A stretch of DNA of 64,000 bases from Takakia lepidozioides (lineage: Eukaryota > Streptophyta > Takakiopsida > Takakiales > Takakiaceae). The stretch spans positions 24,056,001 to 24,120,000 of the forward strand of contig CM060731.1 in assembly GCA_030704615.1 (NCBI GenBank). The letters are read 5' to 3'. Position 1 is the first letter of the stretch, and each line of letters starts with the position of its first letter. The translations under genes were made by a program, and so were the position numbers. Positions 20,833-31,959 of the stretch are shown here, piece by piece. A model generated the notes under the pieces. That model worked only from the letters and a program-made list of their open reading frames with translations, made no database searches and was not told where the DNA came from.

Positions 20833-23800
20833 ATGTCCAGGGAGCGAGATAGACTAGCCCGATTTCATTCGAATGCAGGTAGTCTTCCACTGACTGCCAC
20901 TGCAGATGACGATGGGTTTGCAGTTGTTCATGAGGATGAGCTAGTTACAGTGTTCCCACTGGAATTGGGTTCTCTGCTTGTTCAAAAAGAGGTGTATGAC
21001 GAGGATGGGAATTTGGATTCTGGACATTTGGAGAAACCATTGGTTGACGAGTGTGGAAGGAAGTGGAGAGTCCTTCCAGGCACATACCGTGTCCTTGGAA
21101 AAGAGAGAAGACAATCGGCAGGATCAGTCATTACCCCTGGAACTGCAGCATTGGTCGTGCAGCAAAAGGGCACAGTTCATGTGAAACAAGAGGTGAGCAC
21201 ATCCACTACATTCGTGACTCTTTCAGACTCGTCCTCGGAGGATGTTTCTGAGATTCCTCCGCTAGTGCAGACTCCATTCTTGGATGAATCCGAATTGCAA
21301 GAGATAACGAGTGTCATTCCAAAATTGAAAGCCCTCGCAGGGGTGCCTGGGTGCAAGAGCGAGCTGCGTTTTGTTGATTGGGAGTCCTTCGTGTGCAGCG
21401 GGTTCAATACGTGCCAGCAGAGTTTGATGGAGATATCTTGTTTGAGCTCAACCCTCCCACGTCTTCCAATGGACTGGCTGGGCTTCTGCAGGGCATGGAC
21501 AAGAAACATGACGGACACCCTTGGTGCAGGACAAAATCGTCAAACATCCACAACGACATTGGATTGAAATTTCGAAGGTCGGTTTGCGTTGGGCATTGCA
21601 AGTGCCTGAATATATCTTGCCCTCGCCTGAGAAACAGCGCTCAACCAAACGAAAGTGAGTGGGAAGGTGTGCCCCTGAATCCTTTCACCCCAGGACTTGC
21701 CCCTCCCAAGACCAATACTTTTGTGTGCAGGTTTTGCAAACTTTCCCCGTCCTGTGTTTCTGTGTGCCACGCTCGTATGTACCAGGTGGCACACCGATGC
21801 AAGACAATGACTCGTGCCTACATTCATATGGGTGCACACGAGCATCTTGTGTCCAAAAGAAGTTGCAGGGATAGCGTGGACATCGCTAGAAATCTGCTGA
21901 AGCAGGAGTTCCACAATGCCTCTTGTGCAACACCTTCTGCTATAGCGCTTGCAGCTAGCAAGGCTTTCCTGGAAAAACACATACTGGGTGAAGGGGATTC
22001 GACACAACCAATGCTGGATGCAGATTCGCTTGATGCAGTGATGGACCATTTCTCCGTGTTGAGCTCTCCCAATATTCGAAACCAGGTGAATGCACTCAGA
22101 GTCGGCACAGGCACTGCTGGATTCATGGACAACATTATGGACCTCAAACGGAGAAGTCGCTATGAATTCATTCAAAACAGTATCTTCCCTGGCCAGGGCT
22201 CGTCCAAGGTATATTTGTTCAAGATGTCCGCAGTGGGCGAAGGCGGTGGTGTGAGCATTGTCCGCCGAATGCAACCTGGAGGAGATTTGGCTAAATGTTG
22301 GTTGATGTTTGATCACTGCAAACGGGTGAAGGGTTAGACAACCATGGCGTGCCATGTGTATGATCCAGCGTACCAGCGTGTGCTCTCAATAGCAATTTGT
22401 GATATGCAGTCGGAGGACACTGAATCCCAGATGCTCATGTGGAATTCGCTCCTGGCCGTCATGCAGCGCAATGGAGTACAGAACACAAATTTTGTGGGCT
22501 TCATGGCTGATAGTGCACAGGCAAATTTCAATGCAGTGCGGCACGTGTTTGGTTCGGGGGATCCTAAGGTCCCAATGGAAAATAGGGAGCGCACATGCCT
22601 CTTCCATTGGAGTCAATCTCTGGCACGTCATACAAAGCGCTGCATTCGTCCTGACCTTCAGTTGGAGCACAGAAGACTCTGTCTCAAGTACAAAAATGTC
22701 AACTCAATGGGAGAAGCTGAGAGCACTTACCAAGCAATCCGGGCTTGGTGGTTCTCCTCTGGTGCTGCTATTGGTATCCACCTGAAGGAGTTGGAGGACT
22801 GGTTGGTTTTCTGGCACTTCAGATACAGACAGTGGGGAGCTTTCATGACGACGGTAAGCCTCTTGAATCCCAAAATCACAAATTTTGCATCGTGCCTCTT
22901 CATTTGGGGTTCTTGGATTGTCGCTTGTAGAACCTCTTCCATTTCCTTTCCTTCCTCACATTTCCATGCAATGCCTCCTGCAGGACATGTCCTTGGAGGA
23001 CTTGGCCGACATGTCATCCTGTAATTTGGCGGAGACTGTTCATAACGCCTGGATGCAATCTACCAAAGCAGGTCGTGACTTGTATGTGGCCACTGCTGAT
23101 GACATGGTGCGGGCACTTACACAACAAACCAGGTACCGCAATTTTCTGATGGGACGGGGTGGAGGCAAGGGCCCCGGTACGACTTTGTTGATGCTAAGGG
23201 CTGCGAGTAGGTCCGGAGACCCATCGAAGATGGCCAGAGCTCTGAACAGGTGCACTGAAGGCTCCCCTTTGCAATCCAGGCTCCCTCATTTGGAAGGCGA
23301 AGAAAGATTTGGATCATGCAAAAGGAAATTGAACACTCTTCCAGGGTCAGATGGAGATTCCCATCGCCCAGACAGGGTCAATTTCTCTGTGCCAAAGGTG
23401 TCTCCAGTGCAAACTAAGTCGTGTGCCAGCCCCTTCCCAGGTGGGTCCTCCTCCTGTGGAGCAGGTGCAGAATATGCAAGCATAGAAGCAGGAATCCCAT
23501 TGGAGGAGGTGGTGGCCATGGTGCAGGAATCTGATTGCATTGATAGTGAGTGGCATATAGAACGCACCCCACCAGGATCTAGAGTTGCTTGCATGGCAAT
23601 TCGGACCCCCTCTTTCAAGAAATGCAAATCAAAAATATGCAAAGGCTCCAGGGGGACTCCGGCTCCAACATTCACAGGGTTGTTCCGACCTTATCATAGT
23701 GGGGAATCAAAGGACCACAAGTTCTGGTTCTGCCCAGATGATATGGCATGATGCATCAAGGGAACAGTTTGTCCTTCGGTGATAATGAAACCCCCTCCCC

Positions 23801-24392
23801 CCGCAATTTGGCCTGTGAAACTTGGGACGTCGCTGTCAACAACCGAGATAAGCATGCTGGAGGAGGGAGGGTTTTGTCTTGCACGATCCCGAGTGGTGCC
23901 CTTGTGCACTGTCGGCACAGATGTGCCACATGCTCCAGCAATGCCTCTACCCGGTGCCGACTCCCACCCAACAAAAAGAGATGGAAAAACAGTGCGCCGT
24001 GTCGCTTCGGGTGCAGATCACGAATGCAAGATGGAATTGGCTAGATTTTGCAGGCTCGGGTGGCTCGTATCACCGAAGTCCCTGCCCCGGGGTATGGACG
24101 GATGTACACAGTGCTGTCTATTGGCTCAGTTCTTCATGGCAAAGAATATCAGGTTACCGTGGGGAATTTCCCTACTTGCACTTGTCCGGATTTTGTAACG
24201 ATGCGTGAGGGCGCTCTCGGCATGAGAGGGAAGTGGGTCCCCTGCAAGCATCAATATTATATATACCTTGTAATTATGTGTTGCGACGGTAAGAGAGACC
24301 AATTCATTCACCAAGCCACACTAGGCTACGGAGAAGTCATCACCCTTCTGCAGCGGGACACCTCACGTAGGGCTCCGCCAAATGCTCTTTGA
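20833..24392 (+). pseudogene. Mutator-like DDE transposase with SWIM finger, near-complete but disrupted
   Basis: Starts MSRERDRLARFHSN at 20833. The frame shifts near 21390, after LRFVDWESF. A Cys/His region (CVGHCKCLNISC, then CRFCKLSPSC) resembles a WRKY-GCM1-type zinc finger. FDHCKRVKG is followed by a TAG at 22336, most simply a mutated Trp, then TTMACHVYDPAYQ. FMADSAQAN and RERTCLFHW follow. A GT-AG intron (22854-22983, phase 0) precedes DMSLEDLADM and LAETVHNAW. Candidate catalytic residues are the Asp of FDHCK, the Asp of MADSA and the Glu of LAETVH. After a stop near 23750 a further exon carries CTCPDF through VPCKHQYY, a SWIM CxC...CxH finger, ending at 24392. Two nonsense changes and a frameshift make it inactive as read. 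Confidence 0.75.
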
Positions 24393-24733
24393 GCACATAC
24401 GAGCCATGCCCGCTTCCCACGCTGGTTTCCAGGTTACCGTGTGAAGACTTTGCATTTAGGACAAACACATACATTTCGTTCACGGAACCAGGGCAAATGC
24501 ACATGCCATTCATTGTAAGCGTCTATCTGTGACTTGAAATAAAGTGTGTCAATCATTCTGAGCTCAATTCTGCCATATTTTTATATTCCTCTTTTTGTGC
24601 AGACATTGCAGATATGGTGCATGGTGGCCCCCTTTGTTTTGTCCACGGTAATAGGCCCTCTTCTTGCAATCCTCGCCTATAGGACCTGCTTCTCCAGCAG
24701 ATTTGTGCCGCTCACGCTTTGCAGCTACAATGT
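24393..24733 (+). other. 3' region of transposase gene
   Basis: Non-coding. An AATAAA signal at about 24537-24543 lies 150 bp after the transposase stop, a plausible polyadenylation site. Confidence 0.4.
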
Positions 24734-24775
24734 GAGCTCAGCTCACGGGGCTGGGCTCACGCCGTAGCTACGCTG
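24734..24775 (-). repeat. Right terminal inverted repeat
   Basis: Contains GCTCACGGGGCTGGGCTCACGC, the complement of the CGTGAGCC/CCGTGAGC cores at the left end. Distances from the duplication to the first GTGAGCC core are the same (15 bp) on both sides. Confidence 0.6.
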
Positions 24776-24784
24776 CTCTAGGGC
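24776..24784. repeat. Target-site duplication, right
   Basis: CTCTAGGGC, eight of nine bases identical to 13891-13899. The PPR coding sequence resumes directly after it; GCTGGCAC and CATTGAGAACA match the equivalent place in PPR copy G near 32730. Confidence 0.65.
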
Positions 24785-27119
24785 CACCATGCTGGCACCA
24801 ACATTGAGAACACAAATGAATGTGGCTTGCACACGCATTACAAAATGTGATGTGATCGGGCTTCCCCCCTTCCCCCATCATGGACCTCTTTGCCCTTTTC
24901 CAGGGCTGCCAGACTTGCACAAGCATTGCAAACGCTCACAAACGTGATGTGATTTGCATTTCACCCCTTCCCCCATCATTTGCTCATAGGTATGATCCAA
25001 GGCCTCCATACCGCGCCCCTACTGTGCATACCCTGCAAGCATGACGTTCCATGACACCAAATCTCGTTCAGCCATATTGTTGAACACTCCCTCCACATCC
25101 TCAATGCTCCCACATTTGGCATACATGTCCACGAGGGTATTGTTCAGAATCACATCTGTACAATTCCAACTTTGGCGATGCAACCATGCACCTCTTTGCC
25201 CTTTTCCAGGGCTGCCAGGCTTGCACACGCACTGTAAACGCACACAAACGTGATGTGGTCGCGCTTCACCCCTTCCCCCATCATTTGCTCATAGGTCTCC
25301 AAGTCCTCCATCCCACGGCCTGCTGGGTATATCCTACAAAGCATCACGTTCCACGACAACAAATCTCGTTCAACCATATTGTAGGCAGTGTTCAGGATCA
25401 CACCTGGTACAGTTCCAGCTTTGGCGATGCAGCCATGCACCTCTTTGCCCTTTACCAGGGCTATCAGGCTTGCACATGCATTGCAAACACACACAAACGT
25501 GATGTGGTTGGGCTTCATCCCTTCCCCCATCATTTGCTCATAGGTCTCCAAAGCCTCCATCCCACGCCCCTGCTGTGCATACCCTGCAAGCATCGCGTTC
25601 CACGACCCACATCTTGTTCAGCCATTTGAAAACTCCCTTCGCATCCTTCATGCACCCACATTTGGCATACATGTCCCCCAGGGCAGTGTTTAGGATTACA
25701 TCTGGTACAAATCCAGCTTTGACGATGTCACCATGGACCTCTTTACCCTTTTTCAGAGCTCCTAGGCTTGCACACGCATTGCAAACACAAACAAATGTGT
25801 TGCGGTTGGGCTTCACCCCTTCGCACACCAATTGCTCATAGGTCTCCAAAGCCTCCATCCCGCATCCTTGCTGTGCATATCCTGCAATCATCGCACTCCA
25901 CGACACCACATCTCATTCAGCCATACTGTCGAACACTCCCTTTGCATCCTCGATGCACTCACATTTGACATACATGTCCACCAGGGTAGTGTTTAGAATG
26001 ACATCGGGTACAATTCCAGATTTGACAATGTCACCATGGACCTCTTCGCACCTTTCCAGGGCTGTCAGGCTTGCACACGCATTGCCAATGCAAACAAACA
26101 TTATGCGCTTGCGCTTCACCCCTTCGCACATCATTTGCTCAGAGGTCTCCAAAGCCTCCATCCTGCGCCCTTGGTGTGCATATCCTGCAATCATCGCACT
26201 CCACGACACCACATCTCATTCAGCCATACTGTCAAACACTCCCTTCATACATGTCCACGAGGGTATTGTTCAAAATGACACTTGGTACAATTGCAGCTCT
26301 GACAATGTCGCCATGGACCTCTTTCGCCCTTTTCCAGAGCTGCCAGGCTTGCACACGCATCACAAATGCACACAAATGTGATGTGGTCGGGCTTCACCCC
26401 TTCCCCCATCATTTGATCATAGGTCTCCAAAGCCTTCATACCACGTCCTTGTTGTGCATACCCTGCAAACATCGTCTTCCATGACACCACATCTCGTTCA
26501 ACCATAGCGTTGAAAACTCCCTTCGCATCCTTAATGCACCCACATTTGGCATACATGTCCACCAGGGCAGTGTTCAGAATGACATCTGGTACAATTCTAG
26601 CTTTGACGATGTCACCATGGACCTCTTTCCCCTTTTCCAGAGCTCCCAGGTTTGACATGTTGACAAGGGTGTTGAGGAGAAAAACACTTGGCGTGAATCC
26701 ACTTTGGATAATGTGAGTGTGCACCTACTTTCCAGCTTCCAGACCTTTTATCTTGATGCACTTAAGCAAGAGACAGACAAACGTATCTGAATCTGCTGAA
26801 ATGCCTCCTACATTTGGCATACATGTCCACGAGGGTATTGTTCAGAATCACATCTGGTACAATTCCTGCTTTCGCGATGCAACCATGCACCTCTTTGCCC
26901 TTTTCCAGGGCTACCAGGCTTGCAAACGCACAGACGTGATGTGGTCGGGCTTCATCCCTTCCACCATCATTTACTCATAGGTCTCCAAAGCCTTCATCCC
27001 ACGCCCCTGTTGTGCATAAGCATGGCGTTCCGCGGCACCACAGTTCATTCAGCCACATTGTTGAACACTGTTATCTGTTTTTGGATACTTTCCTGCTGCC
27101 ACATTGGCAGTTACTTGTC
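24785..27119 (-). pseudogene. PPR pseudogene copy B, N-terminal part
   Basis: Minus-strand continuation of the gene interrupted at 13890. It consists of repeated PPR modules with [41 protein letters not shown] and MEALETYEQMM. The beginning (HIIQSGFTPSVFLLNTLVNM at about 26640-26720) matches the N-terminal part of such proteins. Frame changes occur every 200-400 bp. Repeats are very similar to each other, suggesting unequal exchange or recent duplication within the array. With the element removed, this block and 11918-13890 would form one gene of about 4.3 kb. Confidence 0.8.
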
Positions 27120-28119
27120 AAAGTCATTCCACCCAGACAATCTTCTCAGCTCCGCATGGATTTCCTTAATTCTGGGATGCAACTTGTCATCTACAACGAA
27201 GGTGTGCACCCTGTTGTCAACCTCAATGTAGCAGCGACCTGGCTCCTGGCTCCTTTCTAACCCCTCTGACCGTGATCATTCTTCTCACCTTTGCAGTATC
27301 ATCCCACCTGCCAACTGCGGCATAGATGTTTGATAACAACACATAAGTCACGCCATCTCCATATTGCCATGGATTCTGCAGGCACCAAGCATGGCCTTCC
27401 AGACCACAACATCTGGATTTCAGTAGGCCAGTGTGGCTGCATGCAGAGAGAACACATATAAAGGTGATATTGTCCGGCTTCAAGCCATTCTTTCGCATTC
27501 CTTCAAATAGTTGCAAGACCTTGACAACCATGCTGGGCATATCCTGCGATCATCGCATTCCACGACACCACATTTCATTCAGCCACATTGTCAAAGACTC
27601 CCTTTGCTCGACCACTCATGCATACATCCTTGCTTTGCTGCTAGCAGCTGACAATGACAGCCTAGATTTGTTCTAGGAAACACCCAACTCAACTTATCAT
27701 ACTAGTTCCTATGCTCAACTGCATCTGCTACTCTCTGTTATCCAACAGGCATTTACCTTTTTGCTTCGATTGTCCCACCATTAACAGGGGTCAGAAAAGT
27801 ATTCATTCCACAGCTTCTCCTCGCCTGAATAAAACTTGACGATCCAAAAGCCTTGTCTTTTTGAGGATGCAAATGAGAGTGACACAGACATAGGTATCTG
27901 AATGCCTCCTTGGTTTAAAGTCTGTAGAGCCTCTGTCAGTTTGCCTGCCTCACAAAGCATCTTCACATGCGCAGAAGTGCTAGAAGAGGCGTTGTGGACT
28001 CTCTCTCGATCCTCTTTCAGAAGCTCGAGCACGCGGGGGCATCCCTTCCCCGCGCTGCTTTTCGGGCAGGTTCCAAAGAAATTGACGACGACGATGACCT
28101 GGCTACGATGATGTGGCAC
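27120..28119 (-). pseudogene. PPR pseudogene copy C, internally deleted
   Basis: The N-terminal part (27781-28119) has MLCEAGKLTEALQTLN, typical of the start of PLS-class PPR proteins. The next recognisable piece (27223-27540) is already the last PPR plus E region: LQLFEGMRKNGLKPDN, VLSACSHTGLL, VLLSNIYAAVGRWDD and VRKEP. All central repeats are missing, so this is an internally deleted copy with E/E+ ends. A stretch at about 27625-27705 (CTGCTAGCAGCTGACAATGA to CAACTCAACTTATCAT) recurs at about 31855-31925. Confidence 0.75.
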
Positions 28120-28275
28120 TATGGCACCATATTCTTGCTCTACGCTAAACTAGCTTCCGACCGTCGGTCGTCGCTAGAACTAAGGTTTTTGCGTTGCTCC
28201 GCACTACTAGCGATAAATTTTGAGAACTACGTTCAATTTGCACAAAAAGGGGGTGGTGGTGTTACATACATATAT
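28084..28275. repeat. Dispersed repeat, copy 1
   Basis: GTGGCACTATGGCACCATAT and CTAAACTAGCTTCCGACC recur at about 33200-33280 and in part at about 43946-44016. The right half (TTGCGTTGCTCC, GAGAACTACGTTCAATTTG) recurs at 11292-11385. Confidence 0.6.
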
Positions 28276-29332
28276 CCCGGATTTCATTGTTTTTTGCAAG
28301 AAACTGCTAGATGTATCAGCTGTCTCTTGAAGTCTGTGGCTTGAAGTCTATCGCACACTTGCTTCCATTGTTTGATGAGAGGCAGGGCCCACTCAAGGAT
28401 GCTATACACTAAATGAAGTTTTCCAAAAATCTCACAAAGATTTTTGGAGCAAGTCTACCACCAGGCTCATTCATGGGCCTTGAACAAAGAATGAAAATTA
28501 TTGTCATATGCAAAAGTTAGTGGGATCCATCTCAACCCTGATAAGCAGTGAAGGGTTAACTGGATATGTACTTTCATATTATACCAATATAATCCACTTA
28601 TTTTATTTTACTCCACAAAATATTTTATGGTAAATACACTAAAGAGTTCTTAGCCAGTCCAAGTGAGGCCTTGCTATGGCATGGCACTAACTTTGTCATT
28701 TGCCTCCATGACTGGCCAGCCACAATTCTTGTGTGTTCAATGTCTAGAAATTTTCAGGTTTATTATGGATGAAAGTATACTTCACTCTACCATTAGCGTA
28801 TAGCCATAGTTGTGATACATGTAATTAATACTAATCTATTTTTTTCATTGCCCATTAAAAACAGTTTAGATTATTAATTTAAAGATATTATATAGATATA
28901 TGAATTTATTTTATTCTATTTTCCATAAAGCGAAAAGGTTTGTTAAAAAAGAGTGGAAAAAGTTCAATCCATGAGGCGGTTACACATTGAAACCTGCCAG
29001 CACAGTGTTAATTAGCCTCTCAATTAGTTTGAACACTTTATCTGTTTGTATAGAATATGGGATAAACCTATTCTCACACTTTGAGCCTCTAAAGTGAAGT
29101 CACAAATTGAAGTCTCAGGAACGACAAAACAGCCTGTTAGAGCAGTGTTGCAAGATCTATATAATATTGTTGGAGTCGCACATGGAGAGAGTCAGTTGGT
29201 TCCCTTAGTTGAAGTAGGCATGATATGTTAATTGTTGCTCATTACCATATCACAAGCCTGTGCTTGATATGCACCTAAGTAGGTCAGCAGGGTTTGTTAC
29301 AACCCAGCTAGAGTAACCTCTCCACTGGTGGC
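28276..29332. other. AT-rich intergenic stretch
   Basis: No coding sequence, terminal repeats or RNA gene seen. Confidence 0.5.
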
Positions 29333-30480
29333 TGCATTTTCAGCACTATGGCTGAACGAGATGTGGTGTCGTGGAATCGATGCTTGCAGGGTATGCACAG
29401 CAGGGCCGCAGGATGGAGGCCTTGGAGACCTATGAGCAAATGATGGGGGAAGGGGTGAAGCCCAGCCTGGCAACTCTGGAAAAGGGCGAAAGGTGCATGG
29501 CGACGTTGTCAGAGCTGCAATTGTATCAAATGTCATTCTGAACAATACCCTCATGGACATGTATGAAGGGAGTGTTCGACAGTATGGCTGAACGTGATGT
29601 GGTGTCGTGGAGTGCGATGATTGCAGGATATGCACAACAAGGGTGCGGGATGGAGGACCTATGAGCAAATGATGTGCGAAGGGGTGAAGCCCAACATTTG
29701 TTTTTGTTTGCAATGCGTGTGCAAGCCTGGGAGCTCTGGAAAAGGGGAAAGAGGTCCATGGTGCCATCGTCAAGTACTAGATGTCATCCTGAACACTGCC
29801 CTGGTGGACATGTATGCAAAATGTGGGTGCATTAAGGATGTGAAGGGAGTTTTCAGCACTATGGCTGAACGAGATGTGGTGTCATGGAACGCGATGCTTG
29901 CAGGGTGTGCACAACAGGGGCGTGAGATGGAGGCGACCTATGAGCAAATGATGGGGGAAGGAGTGAAGCCTGACCACATCACGTTTGTGTGCATTTGCAA
30001 TGCGTGTGCAAGCCTCGTAGCCCTGGAAAAGGGCAAAGAGGTGCATGGTTGCATCGCCAAAGCTGAAATTGTACCAAATGTGATAAGCACAGCCCCTAGG
30101 ACGCCTCTCCGTCTCATCAAGAATCTTCGGGTGTGTGGTGACTGCCACACCTCCACCAAGTTCACTCAAAGATTGTTGGCCGAGCAATTGTTGTATGGGA
30201 CGCTAACCGCTTTCACCACTTGAAGATGGGGTTTGTTCTTGTGGGGATTACTGTTGAAACGTTGTCTTGTTTGTTGGAATGGTGCAGATGTCTTGCTTCA
30301 TTCTTTGATCTGTGTAGCTACTCAGTTCATCCACCATTTCCTGAGAATATTGACCATGATGTACTGTTGAGGGCATTTCCGTACCATAGATCCACATGAA
30401 ATAGTAGCGGGGTCTACAGGTAGTTAGTGAAGGGGGGATTTCGACCGTCTCTGGTGATAGTGGAAGGAAATCAGAGTGCT
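29333..30480 (+). pseudogene. PPR-DYW pseudogene copy D
   Basis: Plus-strand PPR relic starting within a repeat (MAERDVVSWN at about 29347). Modules read [17 protein letters not shown] and CNACASLVALEKGKEVHG (29800-30080), then jump directly into the DYW-domain segment [19 protein letters not shown] at about 30115-30170. Fragments of the FHHF...CSCGDYW end lie in other frames up to about 30258, followed by the family 3' flank (GATCTGTGTAGCTACTCAG). The E region and most of the DYW domain are deleted. [12 protein letters not shown] retains the CxxCH zinc ligands of the deaminase fold. Confidence 0.8.
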
Positions 30481-30559
30481 GTCATATTTCAGGTGTGGGT
30501 GGTGGATCTTCTCCAGAGCTTGAAGATGAAAGTGAATATGATTCACAATGACCTTGATT

Positions 30560-30955
30560 AGAGGGGCAGCCTTGTGCACAAGTTTGTTCAGCATCTTTTA
30601 TTTGGACATGTTTGTATGTTTCTCGTGGGGCTGCTTCAGATTGAGTGGAATAGTATCACCTTTGTATCTCTTTTGTGTGCATGTAGCTTTGGGGGTCTTG
30701 AAGGCCATCATTACTTTGATTCCATGACTGAAGCTCATGTCCTCACGCCTACAGTCGAGCATTTTGGCTGCATGGTAGACCTTTTTGGCCATGTAGGGCG
30801 ATTGGATGAGGCAAAGGACCTCATCACTAAAATACCAATCCAACCAAATGTTGGGGTGTGGAGGGCCATGCTTGGTGCCTGCAGAGTTCATGGCTATGTA
30901 TCAATGCATGTGATGGGCACTTTTGGGTATGTTAAATGCTACTTACACATCTGAT
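30560..30955 (+). pseudogene. PPR E-region fragment, copy E
   Basis: One open stretch encodes the final PPR and start of the E motif: SLLCACSFGGLEGHHYFDSM, HFGCMVDLFGHVGRLDEA, PIQPNVGVW and MLGACRVHGY. No start or continuation. It follows a piece that matches, inverted, the DNA around 11640-11740 (CACAAGTTTGTTCAGCATCTT). Confidence 0.75.
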
Positions 30956-31027
30956 TGCCAGCGTATAGTCTGACGCATTGGCAACTCTCAAGGTTAGTGG
31001 TGGCATTCTCATAGTAGATAGTAATCC

Positions 31028-31740
31028 TTAATGCACCCACATTTTGCATATGTGTCCACTAGGGCAGTGTTCAGGATGACATCTGGTACTTGACGATGTC
31101 ACCATGGACCTCTTTCTCCTTTTCCAGAGCTCCCAGGCTTGCACACGCAATGCAAGCAAAAACGGATGTTGGGCTTCACCCCTTCGCACATCATTTGCAC
31201 ATAGGTCCTCCATCCCGCACCCTTGCTGTGCATATCTTGCAATCATCACACTCCACGACACCACATCTAGTTCAGCCATACTATCGAACACATCTAGCTT
31301 AGCACCCATGCTTGGTAAGTCCGGCCAACATTATATTCCACGTGGTCAAAGATCGTTGAGGCATTCTGTTGAACACTTGATTAGCATCCATGATGCTCCC
31401 GCACTTAACAAATACGTCGACAAGGGTGTTGAGTAGAAAAACATTTGGCATGAATCCACTTTGGATAATGTAAGTGTGCACCTGCTTTCTAGCTTCCAGA
31501 CCTTTCATCTTGATGCAGTCATGCAAGTCTAGACAGACATACGTATCTGAATCTGCTAAAATGCCTCCTCAGTTTAAAGTCTATAGAGCCTCTTTCAGTC
31601 AGTCAGCCTCACAAAGCATCTTCACATGCCCAGAAGTGCCAGAAGAGGCATTGTGGACCCCCTCTCTTGATCCTCTTCCAAAAGCTGTGGACATGGTTGA
31701 GGTGCCTGATTTTATCCCCCAGGTTTCTTGTAGCTATTGA
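31028..31740 (-). pseudogene. PPR N-terminal fragment, copy F
   Basis: Minus-strand N-terminal part of a PPR gene: KMKGLEARKQVHTYIIQSGF, NVFLLNTLVDVFVKCGSIMD and RSLTTWNIMLAGLTKHGC (31299-31526), then further damaged repeats to 31028. The upstream part (about 31560-31740) matches the leader and N-terminus of copy C. Confidence 0.75.
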
Positions 31741-31854
31741 TCCACAGGGAATCATAGGTAATCTTGTGCTTGAAATCTGGCCCTCTTGAATAAATCTGGA
31801 CCCACATTCTATCCCTGCTACTTCAACTATCCATGCGTCTGCACAAATCATGCT

Positions 31855-31925
31855 GCCTTGCTGCTAGCAGCTGACAAATCACAGCCTAGATTTGTTCTAG
31901 GAAACACCCAACTCAACTTATCACG
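31855..31925. repeat. Direct repeat of PPR upstream DNA
   Basis: About 70 bp (CTGCTAGCAGCTGACAAATC to CAACTCAACTTATCA) nearly identical to about 27630-27705 in the same orientation, evidence that the C and F/G loci arose by segmental duplication. Confidence 0.7.
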
Positions 31926-31959
31926 CTATTCCACAACAAATGTATTCACCTGGTTGTCC

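Larger units (their letters stand above)
13900..24775. mobile_element. 10.9-kb Mutator-like element carrying transposase and ParB-methyltransferase genes
   Basis: The PPR pseudogene sequence stops at 13899 and resumes at 24776, so everything between is an insertion. The ends are imperfect inverted repeats, alignable without gaps for about 41 bp and strongest at CGTGAGCC and CCGTGAGC, flanked by a 9-bp duplication (8/9 identical). Inside are a DDE transposase with a SWIM finger (+, 20833-24392), a ParB-like/beta-class methyltransferase gene (-, 14605-19869), a palindrome array (18553-19434) and a short degenerate PPR fragment (about 14190-14430). The two genes diverge from a shared 5' region at about 19.9-20.8 kb. 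Both are disrupted, so this copy is probably not autonomous. The superfamily call rests on target duplication length and SWIM; transposase homology could not be searched. Confidence 0.7.
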
